NCBI GenBank assembly: GCA_030602885.1
Contig: JAUVYV010000024.1
Location: 1 to 51,976 of the forward strand
Length of the DNA stretch: 51,976 nt
Direction: 5' to 3'
Source of the DNA: Phycisphaerales bacterium
Lineage (GTDB): Bacteria; Planctomycetota; Phycisphaerae; Sedimentisphaerales; Anaerobacaceae
Part shown: in pieces, positions 17,236 through 24,616 of the stretch
Position numbering within the stretch: position 1 is the stretch's first letter
How the letters are laid out: the number at the start of each line of letters is the position of its first letter
Program-made: the position numbers and the translations under genes
The notes under the pieces: generated by a model
The model's database searches: none
Seen by the model: the letters and a program-made list of their open reading frames with translations, nothing else
What the model was told of the DNA's origin: nothing

Positions 17236-17787
17236 TTATTGAGCTTGTGTAACGGCCACGTATATATGGCAGGCGGTCTTGCGAATCGGATGCGCCCTGC
17301 CTCTGTCCTTGGGTATCCACCTCTTGGTGCCGATTCGAACACCGGCGTCGTCAACACGCGCCTCACTGATACGGAGATTTTCGACGTCGGCCTGCTGCTC
17401 ATCCGCATCCGCAACCGCTGCCTTCAGGACCTTGTCAACCATTGAAGCGGCTCGCTTCGGCGTAAACTTCAGAATGTCCATCGCGTCCTGAACGCTGCGG
17501 CCGACAATCAACTGCGCAACCAGTCTGGCCTTCCTTGCCGAAAGCGGCGCATATTTGTAAGACGAACGCCAATCCGACAGGTCATTTACATCAACACCCA
17601 GGGCGGCAGCCAACCGACTCATATCCTCACGGCTCGGCCTGGGCCTGAACAGGCCCTTTTGCCAGTTCCGAACGGCGGCGGCGGCGGCTTTCTTATCGAG
17701 CCGGCCTCTGATAAGCTGGTCGGCCAGCTTGTCCACAGTTACGTTTCGTTCGTCACAGATTTCTTTTAATTTACCAGCGCTCAACAT
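17236..17787 (-). CDS. rplV: Ribosomal protein L22 with N-terminal HTH-like domain
   Basis: Residues 77-183 are a normal L22: KYAPLSARKARLVAQLIVGR and the C-terminal KDRGRAHPIRKTACHIYV hairpin that reaches the exit tunnel. Before it lies a ~74-residue extension. Its pattern, LKEICDERNVTVDKLADQLI then VRNWQKG and MSRLAAALGVDVNDLSDW, resembles a Cro/C1-type helix-turn-helix fold. Normal L22 is about 110 residues. The extension begins at an ATG 17 bp after the rpsS stop and no better internal start is seen, so the fusion looks genuine. Its function is unknown; DNA, rRNA or protein contacts are all possible. Confidence 0.93.
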   Translation of the reverse strand: MLSAGKLKEICDERNVTVDKLADQLIRGRLDKKAAAAAVRNWQKGLFRPRPSREDMSRLAAALGVDVNDLSDWRSSYKYAPLSARKARLVAQLIVGRSVQDAMDILKFTPKRAASMVDKVLKAAVADADEQQADVENLRISEARVDDAGVRIGTKRWIPKDRGRAHPIRKTACHIYVAVTQAQ

Positions 17788-17803
17788 TGCGATTCAAACA
17801 CCA

Positions 17804-18073
17804 CTACCTTATTTTCTTGCTTGAGTGCCCCTTAAACGTTCGCGTCGGAGAAAACTCACCCAGCTTATGACCAACCATATCTTCCGTCACAAAGACCTTA
17901 TGAAACATCTTGCCGTTATGCACCATAAACGTAAAACTCACAAACTCAGGGATTATCGTACACCTTCTGGCCCAGGTCTTGATCGGCTCGCGCGTGCCGG
18001 ACGCAATCTGCTTATTGACCTTGGCGAAAAGCTTCTCGTCAACGTATGGGCCTTTTTTAAGGGATCTACCCAT
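17804..18073 (-). CDS. rpsS: Ribosomal protein S19 (uS19)
   Basis: [20 protein letters not shown] and the end [14 protein letters not shown] are diagnostic. S19 lies on the 30S head and bridges to the 50S. The 89-residue length is normal. It stands between rplB and rplV in S10-operon order. Confidence 0.98.
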   Translation of the reverse strand: MGRSLKKGPYVDEKLFAKVNKQIASGTREPIKTWARRCTIIPEFVSFTFMVHNGKMFHKVFVTEDMVGHKLGEFSPTRTFKGHSSKKIR

Positions 18074-18124
18074 CTGACTTCCTCAAATCTCGTATCAGTC
18101 CTCGGAAGATATCTTATAACACGG

Positions 18125-18976
18125 TTACAGCACCAACTGTCCCTGTCGCTTGTTTTTGCGTCTTCGAATAATCCTTTTGTTGCTCGGATTGCGTGGATTT
18201 CTGGTCTTACCACCCTTTGCGAGCACACCGGTAGGCGAGCACGGGTCTCGGCCGCCGTTAGACCTGCCTTCACCGCCGCCCATAGGATGAGCAACAGGGT
18301 TCATCGCCTTGCCTCTAACATGAGGCCGACGACCCATATGCCGCTTGCGGCCCGCCTTGCCAAGCTTAATATTCTGATGGTCGGGGTTGCTCAGCCGACC
18401 GATCGTCGCCCTGCATTCCTTACGAACCATACGCATCTCGCCGCTTGGCAGGACAATAGTAACCCAGTTACCTTCCTTGGCAACAATCCGAGCCGCATTT
18501 CCGGCCCCACGGACGAGCTTGCCGCCCTGACCGGCTGTCATCTCGACATTATGAATCTCAAGCCCGCCGGGAATCGCCTCCAGAGGCATCGCATTTCCAA
18601 CCCGCGGCTCACAGGCAGCACCGCTTTCGACCACATCGCCGGCCTTGATGCCTAAGGGAGAAAGTATGTATCGCTTCTCTCCGTCTGCGTAGTGAAGCAG
18701 TGATATAAAGCAGTTTCTGTTGGGGTCATATTCTACGGAAGCGACTTTTGCAGGCACCCCGTCCTTATTCCGCTTAAAATCGATCACACGGTATATCTTC
18801 CGTGCACCGCCACCTCTGAAGCGCGCCGTAGTGATACCGTGATGATTTCTGCCGCCGGTCTTCTTAATCCGCTTACACAGCGACTTTGCGGGCCTGGTCG
18901 TAGTCAGCTCTGCATAATCATTCACCGAGCCGTGCCTTCGTCCGGGACTGGTTGGTTTATATTTACGAACAGCCAT
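18125..18976 (-). CDS. rplB: Ribosomal protein L2 (uL2)
   Basis: A core large-subunit protein near the peptidyl-transferase centre. GGRNHHGITTARFRGGGARK is present, and the C-terminal NPVAHPMGGGEGRSNGGRDP carries the conserved functional histidine. Length (283) is slightly above the usual ~275. It lies between rplW and rpsS. Confidence 0.98.
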   Translation of the reverse strand: MAVRKYKPTSPGRRHGSVNDYAELTTTRPAKSLCKRIKKTGGRNHHGITTARFRGGGARKIYRVIDFKRNKDGVPAKVASVEYDPNRNCFISLLHYADGEKRYILSPLGIKAGDVVESGAACEPRVGNAMPLEAIPGGLEIHNVEMTAGQGGKLVRGAGNAARIVAKEGNWVTIVLPSGEMRMVRKECRATIGRLSNPDHQNIKLGKAGRKRHMGRRPHVRGKAMNPVAHPMGGGEGRSNGGRDPCSPTGVLAKGGKTRNPRNPSNKRIIRRRKNKRQGQLVL

Positions 18977-18999
18977 AACTCATTCCATCCATATTCCTG

Positions 19000-19278
19000 T
19001 CAGAACAAATCTATATGGTAATCCGACTTGAGATAGACTACTGCCTTTTTCCAGGACGACGTCTTGCCAATCGCTCTGCCTCGGCGTCTGAGCTTACCCT
19101 GGCGATTTGCAGTTCTGACCTTGTTTACCTTCACATTATATATCTTTTCAACAGCGCTCTTAATCTGCTGCTTATTTGCCTTTCTGTTAACCTCGAACGA
19201 ATAGGCGCCTTTCACATTCGCAAAGTGCATCCCCTGTTCGGTAACCAGAGGTCGAATTATCACGCTGTAATCATCCAT
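19000..19278 (-). CDS. rplW: Ribosomal protein L23 (uL23)
   Basis: A tunnel-exit protein that docks trigger factor and SRP. VIIRPLVTEQGMHFANVKGA, KANKQQIKSAVEKIYNVKV and VRTANRQGKLRRRGRAIGKT are typical. Length (92) is normal. It lies between rplD and rplB. Confidence 0.97.
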   Translation of the reverse strand: MDDYSVIIRPLVTEQGMHFANVKGAYSFEVNRKANKQQIKSAVEKIYNVKVNKVRTANRQGKLRRRGRAIGKTSSWKKAVVYLKSDYHIDLF

Positions 19279-19289
19279 ATCCGTAATCG

Positions 19290-19925
19290 TTAATTCTCAT
19301 TTGCCTCCTCTTTATTCAGAAGCGACAGAAATGCCTCTCTGGTGAACAGCACTTTCATATATGTGCAGATATCACCGGCATTGGATTCGGCCACCGGCAT
19401 CACCGCTACCTTCGGTATGTTCCTGGCCGACCTGTAGATGTTCTCGTCGTACTCGTTGATGACTACAAGACAACCGCGGTCGATCTTAAGATTGCCGAGT
19501 ATGCTCGCAAAATCCCTTGTGCGAGGTTTCTTAAACGCCAGCTCGTCCACGACCACAATGCTGTCATTCAGAAGCTTCGCCAGTATCGCAGAATCTCTGG
19601 CCAATCGTCTCTGCTTCTTGGGCATACGCTGGCTGAAATCGCGCGCCAGCTTGGCAAATGTGACTCCACCACCCACACGCTTGCCGGTCCTTCTTGTACC
19701 GGCGCGGGCGAAACCAGTCCCCTTTTGCCTGAACAGCTTCTTTGTAGAGCCGGCCACCATACCCCTGCTCTTGGTGGCGGCTGTACCAACGCGCTTGTTG
19801 GCATGGTACATAACTATCGCCTGCTTGAGCAACGGATACCGCACATATCCGCCAAAGGCCGACTCATCCACCTTCAAGCTCTCGACCTCTTGGCCGTCTA
19901 TGTTGTAAACAGGCACGTTTATCAT
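19290..19925 (-). CDS. rplD: Ribosomal protein L4 (uL4)
   Basis: A large-subunit assembly protein that, with L22, forms the tunnel constriction. RVGTAATKSRGMVAGSTKKL and QKGTGFARAGTRR belong to the conserved loop. In gamma-proteobacteria L4 represses its operon through the S10 leader; whether the leader at 20975-21343 here does this is unknown. It lies between rplC and rplW. Confidence 0.97.
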   Translation of the reverse strand: MINVPVYNIDGQEVESLKVDESAFGGYVRYPLLKQAIVMYHANKRVGTAATKSRGMVAGSTKKLFRQKGTGFARAGTRRTGKRVGGGVTFAKLARDFSQRMPKKQRRLARDSAILAKLLNDSIVVVDELAFKKPRTRDFASILGNLKIDRGCLVVINEYDENIYRSARNIPKVAVMPVAESNAGDICTYMKVLFTREAFLSLLNKEEANEN

Positions 19926-19939
19926 CTCAGAATCTCTGC

Positions 19940-20596
19940 TTATTTATCCTGCGCTTTCTGCGAACTGGATACTATCACGTAGCTGCCGGACGGGCCGGGC
20001 ACGGCACCATTGACAACCAACAGATTCTTCTCTTCGTCGATTGAAACAAGACTGTGTCCTTTTGTCGTCACACGTCGATTACCCATATGCCCCGCCATTC
20101 TCTTGCCCTTCTTCGGTCCTCCCCCCCCCCCCGCATTGCTCGCAAAACTCGATATCGAACCCGGAGCTCTGTGCTTGCGCTCCGTACCGTGGGACCCCGG
20201 GAAACCGCTGAAATTGTGCCTTTTCATCACACCTGCAAAGCCCTTGCCCTTGCTCGTACCTGACACATTCACAGACTCGACATCTGCGAAAACAGATACA
20301 GTTATGGAATCGCCAGGGCTATACTCCATCGCTGCATCGTCAGGCAGCCGCATCTCTCTGACAAATCTCTTTGGCTCCGTCTTCGCCATGGCGGCATGGC
20401 CGATTTCGGGCTTCTTACGACGCGACGCCTTGATGTCATCATAACCCAGTTGAACAGCATTGTAACCGTCCGTCTCGACCGTTTTGACCTGCGTCACCAC
20501 GCACGGCCCGGCCTGTATGACCGTGACAGGCAAAAGCTTGCCTGCCTCGTCATATACCTGGGTCATTCCAACCTTTTTGCCTAACAACATTGCCAT
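19940..20596 (-). CDS. rplC: Ribosomal protein L3 (uL3)
   Basis: Starts MAMLLGKKVGMTQVYDEAGK. The central GKGFAGVMKRHNFSGFPGSH and KGKRMAGHMGNRRVTTKG segments are diagnostic. A run of 12 G on the coding strand (complement of C at 20121-20132) encodes most of a five-glycine stretch before PKKGKRMAGH, in a loop where other L3s have mixed residues. The frame is intact with 12. It lies between rpsJ and rplD. Confidence 0.97.
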   Translation of the reverse strand: MAMLLGKKVGMTQVYDEAGKLLPVTVIQAGPCVVTQVKTVETDGYNAVQLGYDDIKASRRKKPEIGHAAMAKTEPKRFVREMRLPDDAAMEYSPGDSITVSVFADVESVNVSGTSKGKGFAGVMKRHNFSGFPGSHGTERKHRAPGSISSFASNAGGGGGPKKGKRMAGHMGNRRVTTKGHSLVSIDEEKNLLVVNGAVPGPSGSYVIVSSSQKAQDK

Positions 20597-20659
20597 CTCT
20601 GTCTAACTCGTATCGTCTGTATCGGCCTCGGGCCCCGGCCGAACAGAATACCACCAAAC

Positions 20660-20974
20660 CTATGCCTTAATCTTTACGAAAATACCTGCCGGTACCACCA
20701 AACGGTTCAGAACCTCGACCGTTCGTGGATTCGCATCTCGGATATCTATCAAGCGTTTATGCGTCCTGAGCTCAAATTGCTCACGAGACTTCTTGTCAAT
20801 GTGCGGACTCCGCAGGACAGTGTATCGTTCGATGCGCGTAGGCAGCGGTATCGGGCCGCTGACACGGGCATTTGTCCTGCGTGCGTGCTCAACTATCTCC
20901 TTCGCAGAGGCGTCAAGAGCTCTGTGGTCATAGGCCTCCATCCTTATTTTTATTCTCTCAGTCTCAGCGGCCAT
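20660..20974 (-). CDS. rpsJ: Ribosomal protein S10 (uS10)
   Basis: [40 protein letters not shown] and [19 protein letters not shown] are diagnostic. S10 is a 30S head protein and, as NusE, a partner of NusG in transcription-translation coupling. NusG is encoded in the same cluster. AGAGGCAG precedes the ATG. It is the first gene after the internal promoter at 21350-21378 and a long untranslated leader. Confidence 0.98.
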   Translation of the reverse strand: MAAETERIKIRMEAYDHRALDASAKEIVEHARRTNARVSGPIPLPTRIERYTVLRSPHIDKKSREQFELRTHKRLIDIRDANPRTVEVLNRLVVPAGIFVKIKA

Positions 20975-21343
20975 ATTCTGCCTCTATGCTCTAAACAAAA
21001 CAGCTTTGCTGATATACACTCTCTATCTTTGCAAAAACAAAGCTTTCTAACTTATGGCAGGCAAGGCATTGACCCGTGCCGAACGCTCGAAACCAACTCT
21101 ATCGCTCGATTCTCAGGTCACCTTCCTTAACGGACCCGGGTGCGGGCTGCTCAAAGCACCACCTTCTGAAGCTGCACAAATATAGCTGCTCTACAGCCCT
21201 TCCAAAGCTTCTGGCCGGCTTTGGTCTACCCCTCAGTTCCCAGAGTTCCTACAAAACCGTCCCTGACGACTGTTTACAGACGTGTTACAGCCCAACTCGT
21301 CTAACGCAAAGCCGTCCCTGGCAATGCTCGCTACGGCTGAAAA
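20975..21343 (-). promoter_or_regulatory. Long 5' leader of the S10 block
   Basis: This ~370-nt stretch between the predicted start site and rpsJ has no credible gene. It holds a 7-bp hairpin (CCAAAGC / GCTTTGG, 21202-21224) and a 14-bp direct repeat (CAGGGACGGCTTTG and CAGGGACGGTTTTG on the minus strand; 21307-21320 and 21252-21265, 13/14 identical). Long S10 leaders regulate by ribosomal-protein binding in some bacteria. The structure here is not one I recognise. Confidence 0.5.
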
Positions 21344-21349
21344 ACCTGA

Positions 21350-21378
21350 AGTTTATCATACTATTTTGGGCACGTCAA
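21350..21378 (-). promoter_or_regulatory. Promoter for the S10-spc-alpha block
   Basis: On the minus strand TTGACG (21378-21373) is followed after 17 nt by TAAACT (21355-21350). It lies about 50 bp downstream of the fusA stop and about 380 bp upstream of rpsJ. The same -10 hexamer occurs at the cluster-head promoter (38295-38323). Confidence 0.7.
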
Positions 21379-21424
21379 CAAAATCAGCAAAAAACTTGGT
21401 GTAAACGCAAAAAACTTTAAATTT

Positions 21425-23500
21425 TTACAGGATAATCTCCTGCGCAACCTGTTCGGGCACTTTCTCGTAGCTAAACGGCTCCATTGTAAAGGTGCCGCGG
21501 CCCGCTGTGGCACTTCTGATTTCGCCCGAGTATCCAAACATCTCGCTCAGGGGCACATTTGCGTCGATTATACGTATCTTGCCATGAACCCTGCTGTCGG
21601 TAATAACCCCTCTCTTACCCAATAAACTGCTTTGGACCACGCCAAAATACGCCTCAGGAGCTGCGACCTGGATACGCATCACCGGCTCGAGCAGAACGGG
21701 GCCTGCCTTTTCAATGACCTCCTTTATCGCTACCGATGCCGCCTGCTCGAAGGCAATGTCCGACGAATCCACCGAATGATACGAGCCATCGATTAACGTA
21801 ACCTTAACTCCCATAACGGGATAGCCCGCTAATGCCCCGCTGCCCAAAGCGTCGGTTGCCCCTTTTTCGACAGCCGAAACATACTCTCTGGGGACCTTGT
21901 CCGCCCCTGTGCTGTTTGCAAACTCAATCTCGCGGCTCCAGCGCCCATCTTCGGTCAGCAACGGCTCGATTCTCAGCACTACGCGCCCGTATTGGCCGCG
22001 GCCACCAGTTTGCCTGATGAATTTGCCTTCTGCCTCGGCCTGATGCGTTATGGCCTCCTTATAGGCGACTCTCGGCCTGCCTACGCGGATATCGAGACCC
22101 TTTTCTTTGACAAGCTTGTGCTGCAGGACCTCCAGATGAAGCTCACCCATGCCGCTAATCACGGTCTGACCGGTCTCGGGGTCTATCTTGGTTTCAAACG
22201 TCGGATCTTCCCGCCTCAAAGCTGCAAGCGCCTCGCCAAGCCTGCCCTTGTCCGCCGACGAGCGGGGTTCTATTGACATGGTAATGACCGTATGTGGGAA
22301 TGTAATGCTCGGCAGAGCCACGGGCTTTTTCGGGTCGCATATTGTATCGCCCGTGATTGTATGTTTGGGCCCGACGACGGCAACGATATCGCCGGCACCG
22401 GCCGAATCCAGAATCTTGCGCTCTTTTGCGTGCATCTCGAATATTCTGGTGACGTTTTCCCGCTTGTCGCGATTCACATTCAGGACCCTGCTGCCGGACT
22501 TCAACCGGCCCTGGTAAATCCTCAGAAAACTCAAATCGCCGTGCACGTCACCGGTAATCTTGAACGCAAGCGCCACCAGAGAGGCCTTCGGATCGCACTT
22601 GACCATTATCTTCTTATTCTCATCAGAGGGTTTATGCCCCTCTATGGGCGGCTTGTCCAGCGGCGAAGGCAGATAGGCAACTACGGCATCAAGCAGCCTC
22701 TGGACGCCGATGTACTTAAGAGCCGACCCACAAAATACAGGATGCAGCCTGCTGCCGAGTGTTCCTTTACGGACTGCTCGCTCAATCACGGCCGGTTCGA
22801 TGGGCTTGTCGTGAACGTAAAAGTCCATCAGCTCTTCATCGTGCTCGGCGGCAAGGGCTATCATCTCGTGGCGATTGTGCTCGGCTGCTGGACGGAGCTG
22901 CTGCGGAATTTCAACCTCTTCAAATGTTGCGCCCAGCTTCTCGGTCTTATAGAAGACTGCCTGCATTTTCACCAGGTCTATTATTCCCGCAAAGCAGTCC
23001 CCTGCACCGATGGGAAGCTGCAAAAGAACAGGGTTTGCGAGCAGCTTGTCATGGATACTTTCGATGCTCATCTCAAAGTCGGCGCCGACCTTGTCCATCT
23101 TGTTGATAAAGCAAAGAGACGGCAAATCATACTTTTGTCCCTGTCTCCAGACAGTCTCACTCTGTGCCTGCACCCCTTCGCTGCCGTCGAAAACCGTCAC
23201 CGCCCCGTCAAGGACCCGCAACGAACGCTCGACCTCAGCGGTGAAATCTATGTGCCCGGGGGTATCGATAAGATTGACTTCGAAGCCCTTCCAGGGGCAT
23301 TTTGTAGAGGCAGAGGTGATAGTGATGCCGCGTTTTTGCTCCTGCTCCATATAGTCCATCACGGCGGTGCCGTCGTGGACCTCGCCCATCTTGTATGTCT
23401 TGCCGGTATAGTACAGAATGCGTTCGGTCACCGTGGTCTTACCGGCATCGATATGGGCTATTATCCCGATATTGCGTATTTTTTTCCGATCGTCCGACAT
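21425..23500 (-). CDS. fusA: Elongation factor G
   Basis: The translocation GTPase. AHIDAGKTT (residues 15-23), RGITI, DTPGH (79-83) and NKMD (133-136) form the G motifs. Domain II to V features include SGMGELHLEVLQHKL and GRGQYGRVVLRIEP. Length (691) is standard. It follows rpsG, but an intrinsic terminator lies in the 140-bp gap, so its transcription may need readthrough or a weak local promoter. No tuf gene follows it, unlike in classical str operons. Confidence 0.97.
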   Translation of the reverse strand: MSDDRKKIRNIGIIAHIDAGKTTVTERILYYTGKTYKMGEVHDGTAVMDYMEQEQKRGITITSASTKCPWKGFEVNLIDTPGHIDFTAEVERSLRVLDGAVTVFDGSEGVQAQSETVWRQGQKYDLPSLCFINKMDKVGADFEMSIESIHDKLLANPVLLQLPIGAGDCFAGIIDLVKMQAVFYKTEKLGATFEEVEIPQQLRPAAEHNRHEMIALAAEHDEELMDFYVHDKPIEPAVIERAVRKGTLGSRLHPVFCGSALKYIGVQRLLDAVVAYLPSPLDKPPIEGHKPSDENKKIMVKCDPKASLVALAFKITGDVHGDLSFLRIYQGRLKSGSRVLNVNRDKRENVTRIFEMHAKERKILDSAGAGDIVAVVGPKHTITGDTICDPKKPVALPSITFPHTVITMSIEPRSSADKGRLGEALAALRREDPTFETKIDPETGQTVISGMGELHLEVLQHKLVKEKGLDIRVGRPRVAYKEAITHQAEAEGKFIRQTGGRGQYGRVVLRIEPLLTEDGRWSREIEFANSTGADKVPREYVSAVEKGATDALGSGALAGYPVMGVKVTLIDGSYHSVDSSDIAFEQAASVAIKEVIEKAGPVLLEPVMRIQVAAPEAYFGVVQSSLLGKRGVITDSRVHGKIRIIDANVPLSEMFGYSGEIRSATAGRGTFTMEPFSYEKVPEQVAQEIIL

Positions 23501-23583
23501 AGAATCGCGGTCTCTATCGTCAAATCAGCATCGCCAGGGGCCGACGCAAAGTTAAGACAAGTCCGGTTGCAACAAACACCTAT

Positions 23584-23626
23584 AAAAAAGCTGCCACGGT
23601 CATCTCAACAGAATCACCGTGGCAGC
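23584..23626 (-). terminator. Intrinsic terminator/attenuator between rpsG and fusA
   Basis: On the minus strand, GCTGCCACGGT and ACCGTGGCAGC form perfect 11-bp arms with a 15-nt loop, directly followed by TTTTTT. It starts 14 bp after the rpsG stop and ends 84 bp before the fusA start. This is the strongest canonical Rho-independent signal in the window, and it splits the supercluster. Confidence 0.85.
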
Positions 23627-23640
23627 AGTAGTTTCTTACA

Positions 23641-24114
23641 TTACCACGCAAAATGCGCGAATGCCTTATTCGCCTCCGCCATTCTGTGGACGTTTTCTCG
23701 CGTAGTCATCGCGCCGCCGCGACCGTTGTAGGCATCTGTCAACTCGGCTGCAAGCCGCTGACACATGGGCTTTCCCTTAACACCTCGCGCCGACTGCAGA
23801 ATCCAACGGAACGCCAGAGACTGCTGGCGCCTCGCATTCACCTGCATAGGCACCTGATAGCTGGCACCACCGATACGTTTGCTGCGAACTTCAAGCAGCG
23901 GCTTTACCTTGTTCACGGCGGTCTCGAAGAGGTCAAGCGGCTCGACACCTTTTTCCTTCTTCACTGCGATCTCCATCGCATCGTAGAACACCTTTTCGGC
24001 AACACTTTTCTTGCCGTCCCACATCAAACAGTTGATAAACTTGGCGACCAGCTTGCTGCTGTATCTGGGATCCGGCTTTAACTGTTCCTTCGACGCGGTA
24101 AATTTCTTCGCCAT
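23641..24114 (-). CDS. rpsG: Ribosomal protein S7 (uS7)
   Basis: Nucleates 30S head assembly. [40 protein letters not shown] and [16 protein letters not shown] are diagnostic. Length (157) is normal. It lies after rpsL and is immediately followed by the intrinsic terminator at 23584-23626, so it is probably the last gene of the upstream transcript. Confidence 0.98.
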   Translation of the reverse strand: MAKKFTASKEQLKPDPRYSSKLVAKFINCLMWDGKKSVAEKVFYDAMEIAVKKEKGVEPLDLFETAVNKVKPLLEVRSKRIGGASYQVPMQVNARRQQSLAFRWILQSARGVKGKPMCQRLAAELTDAYNGRGGAMTTRENVHRMAEANKAFAHFAW

Positions 24115-24199
24115 TACTTTCCCTTAATTCATTTTCGTTCTTATTGCCGGATGTTACTCAATCGAGCACACGACAAAGCTCAGTCATCCATCTCAAGTA

Positions 24200-24571
24200 C
24201 TATTTGCCCTTCTTCGCACCATACTTGCTTCTGCCCTGTTTACGGCCGGCAACGCCCGCACAATCGAGCACACCACGAACAATGTGATAGCGGACGCCGG
24301 GCAAATCCCTGACCCGCCCGCCCCGTATAATCACGGTGCTGTGCTCTTGCAGGTTATGGTCGATTCCGGGTATGTAGGCCGTAACCTCCTTGCCGTTGGT
24401 GAGCCGGACACGAGCTATTTTACGCAGTGCGGAGTTCGGCTTCTTCGGCGTCTGCGTCCTTACAATCAGACAGACCCCTCTTTTCTGAGGCGAACCACTG
24501 ATTTCAGAAACGCGTTTACGGCCCTTTGACTTCGCCCTTGGACGTCTAACTAACTGACTTATTGTCGGCAT
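24200..24571 (-). CDS. rpsL: Ribosomal protein S12 (uS12)
   Basis: Part of the decoding centre. Starts [14 protein letters not shown] and carries [20 protein letters not shown], with the lysines that are the classic streptomycin-resistance positions in the wild-type state. The second loop [20 protein letters not shown] is also conserved. It lies 45 bp after rpoC, joining the rif and str blocks. Confidence 0.98.
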   Translation of the reverse strand: MPTISQLVRRPRAKSKGRKRVSEISGSPQKRGVCLIVRTQTPKKPNSALRKIARVRLTNGKEVTAYIPGIDHNLQEHSTVIIRGGRVRDLPGVRYHIVRGVLDCAGVAGRKQGRSKYGAKKGK

Positions 24572-24616
24572 AACTTTTTACCCGCTCCACTATTATAAAT
24601 CTGAAACCAAGAATTC

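Noticed and set aside
22292-23731. A long plus-strand frame across fusA
   Set aside because: It is the complement of EF-G domains and runs into the rpsG side. No start signals fit.
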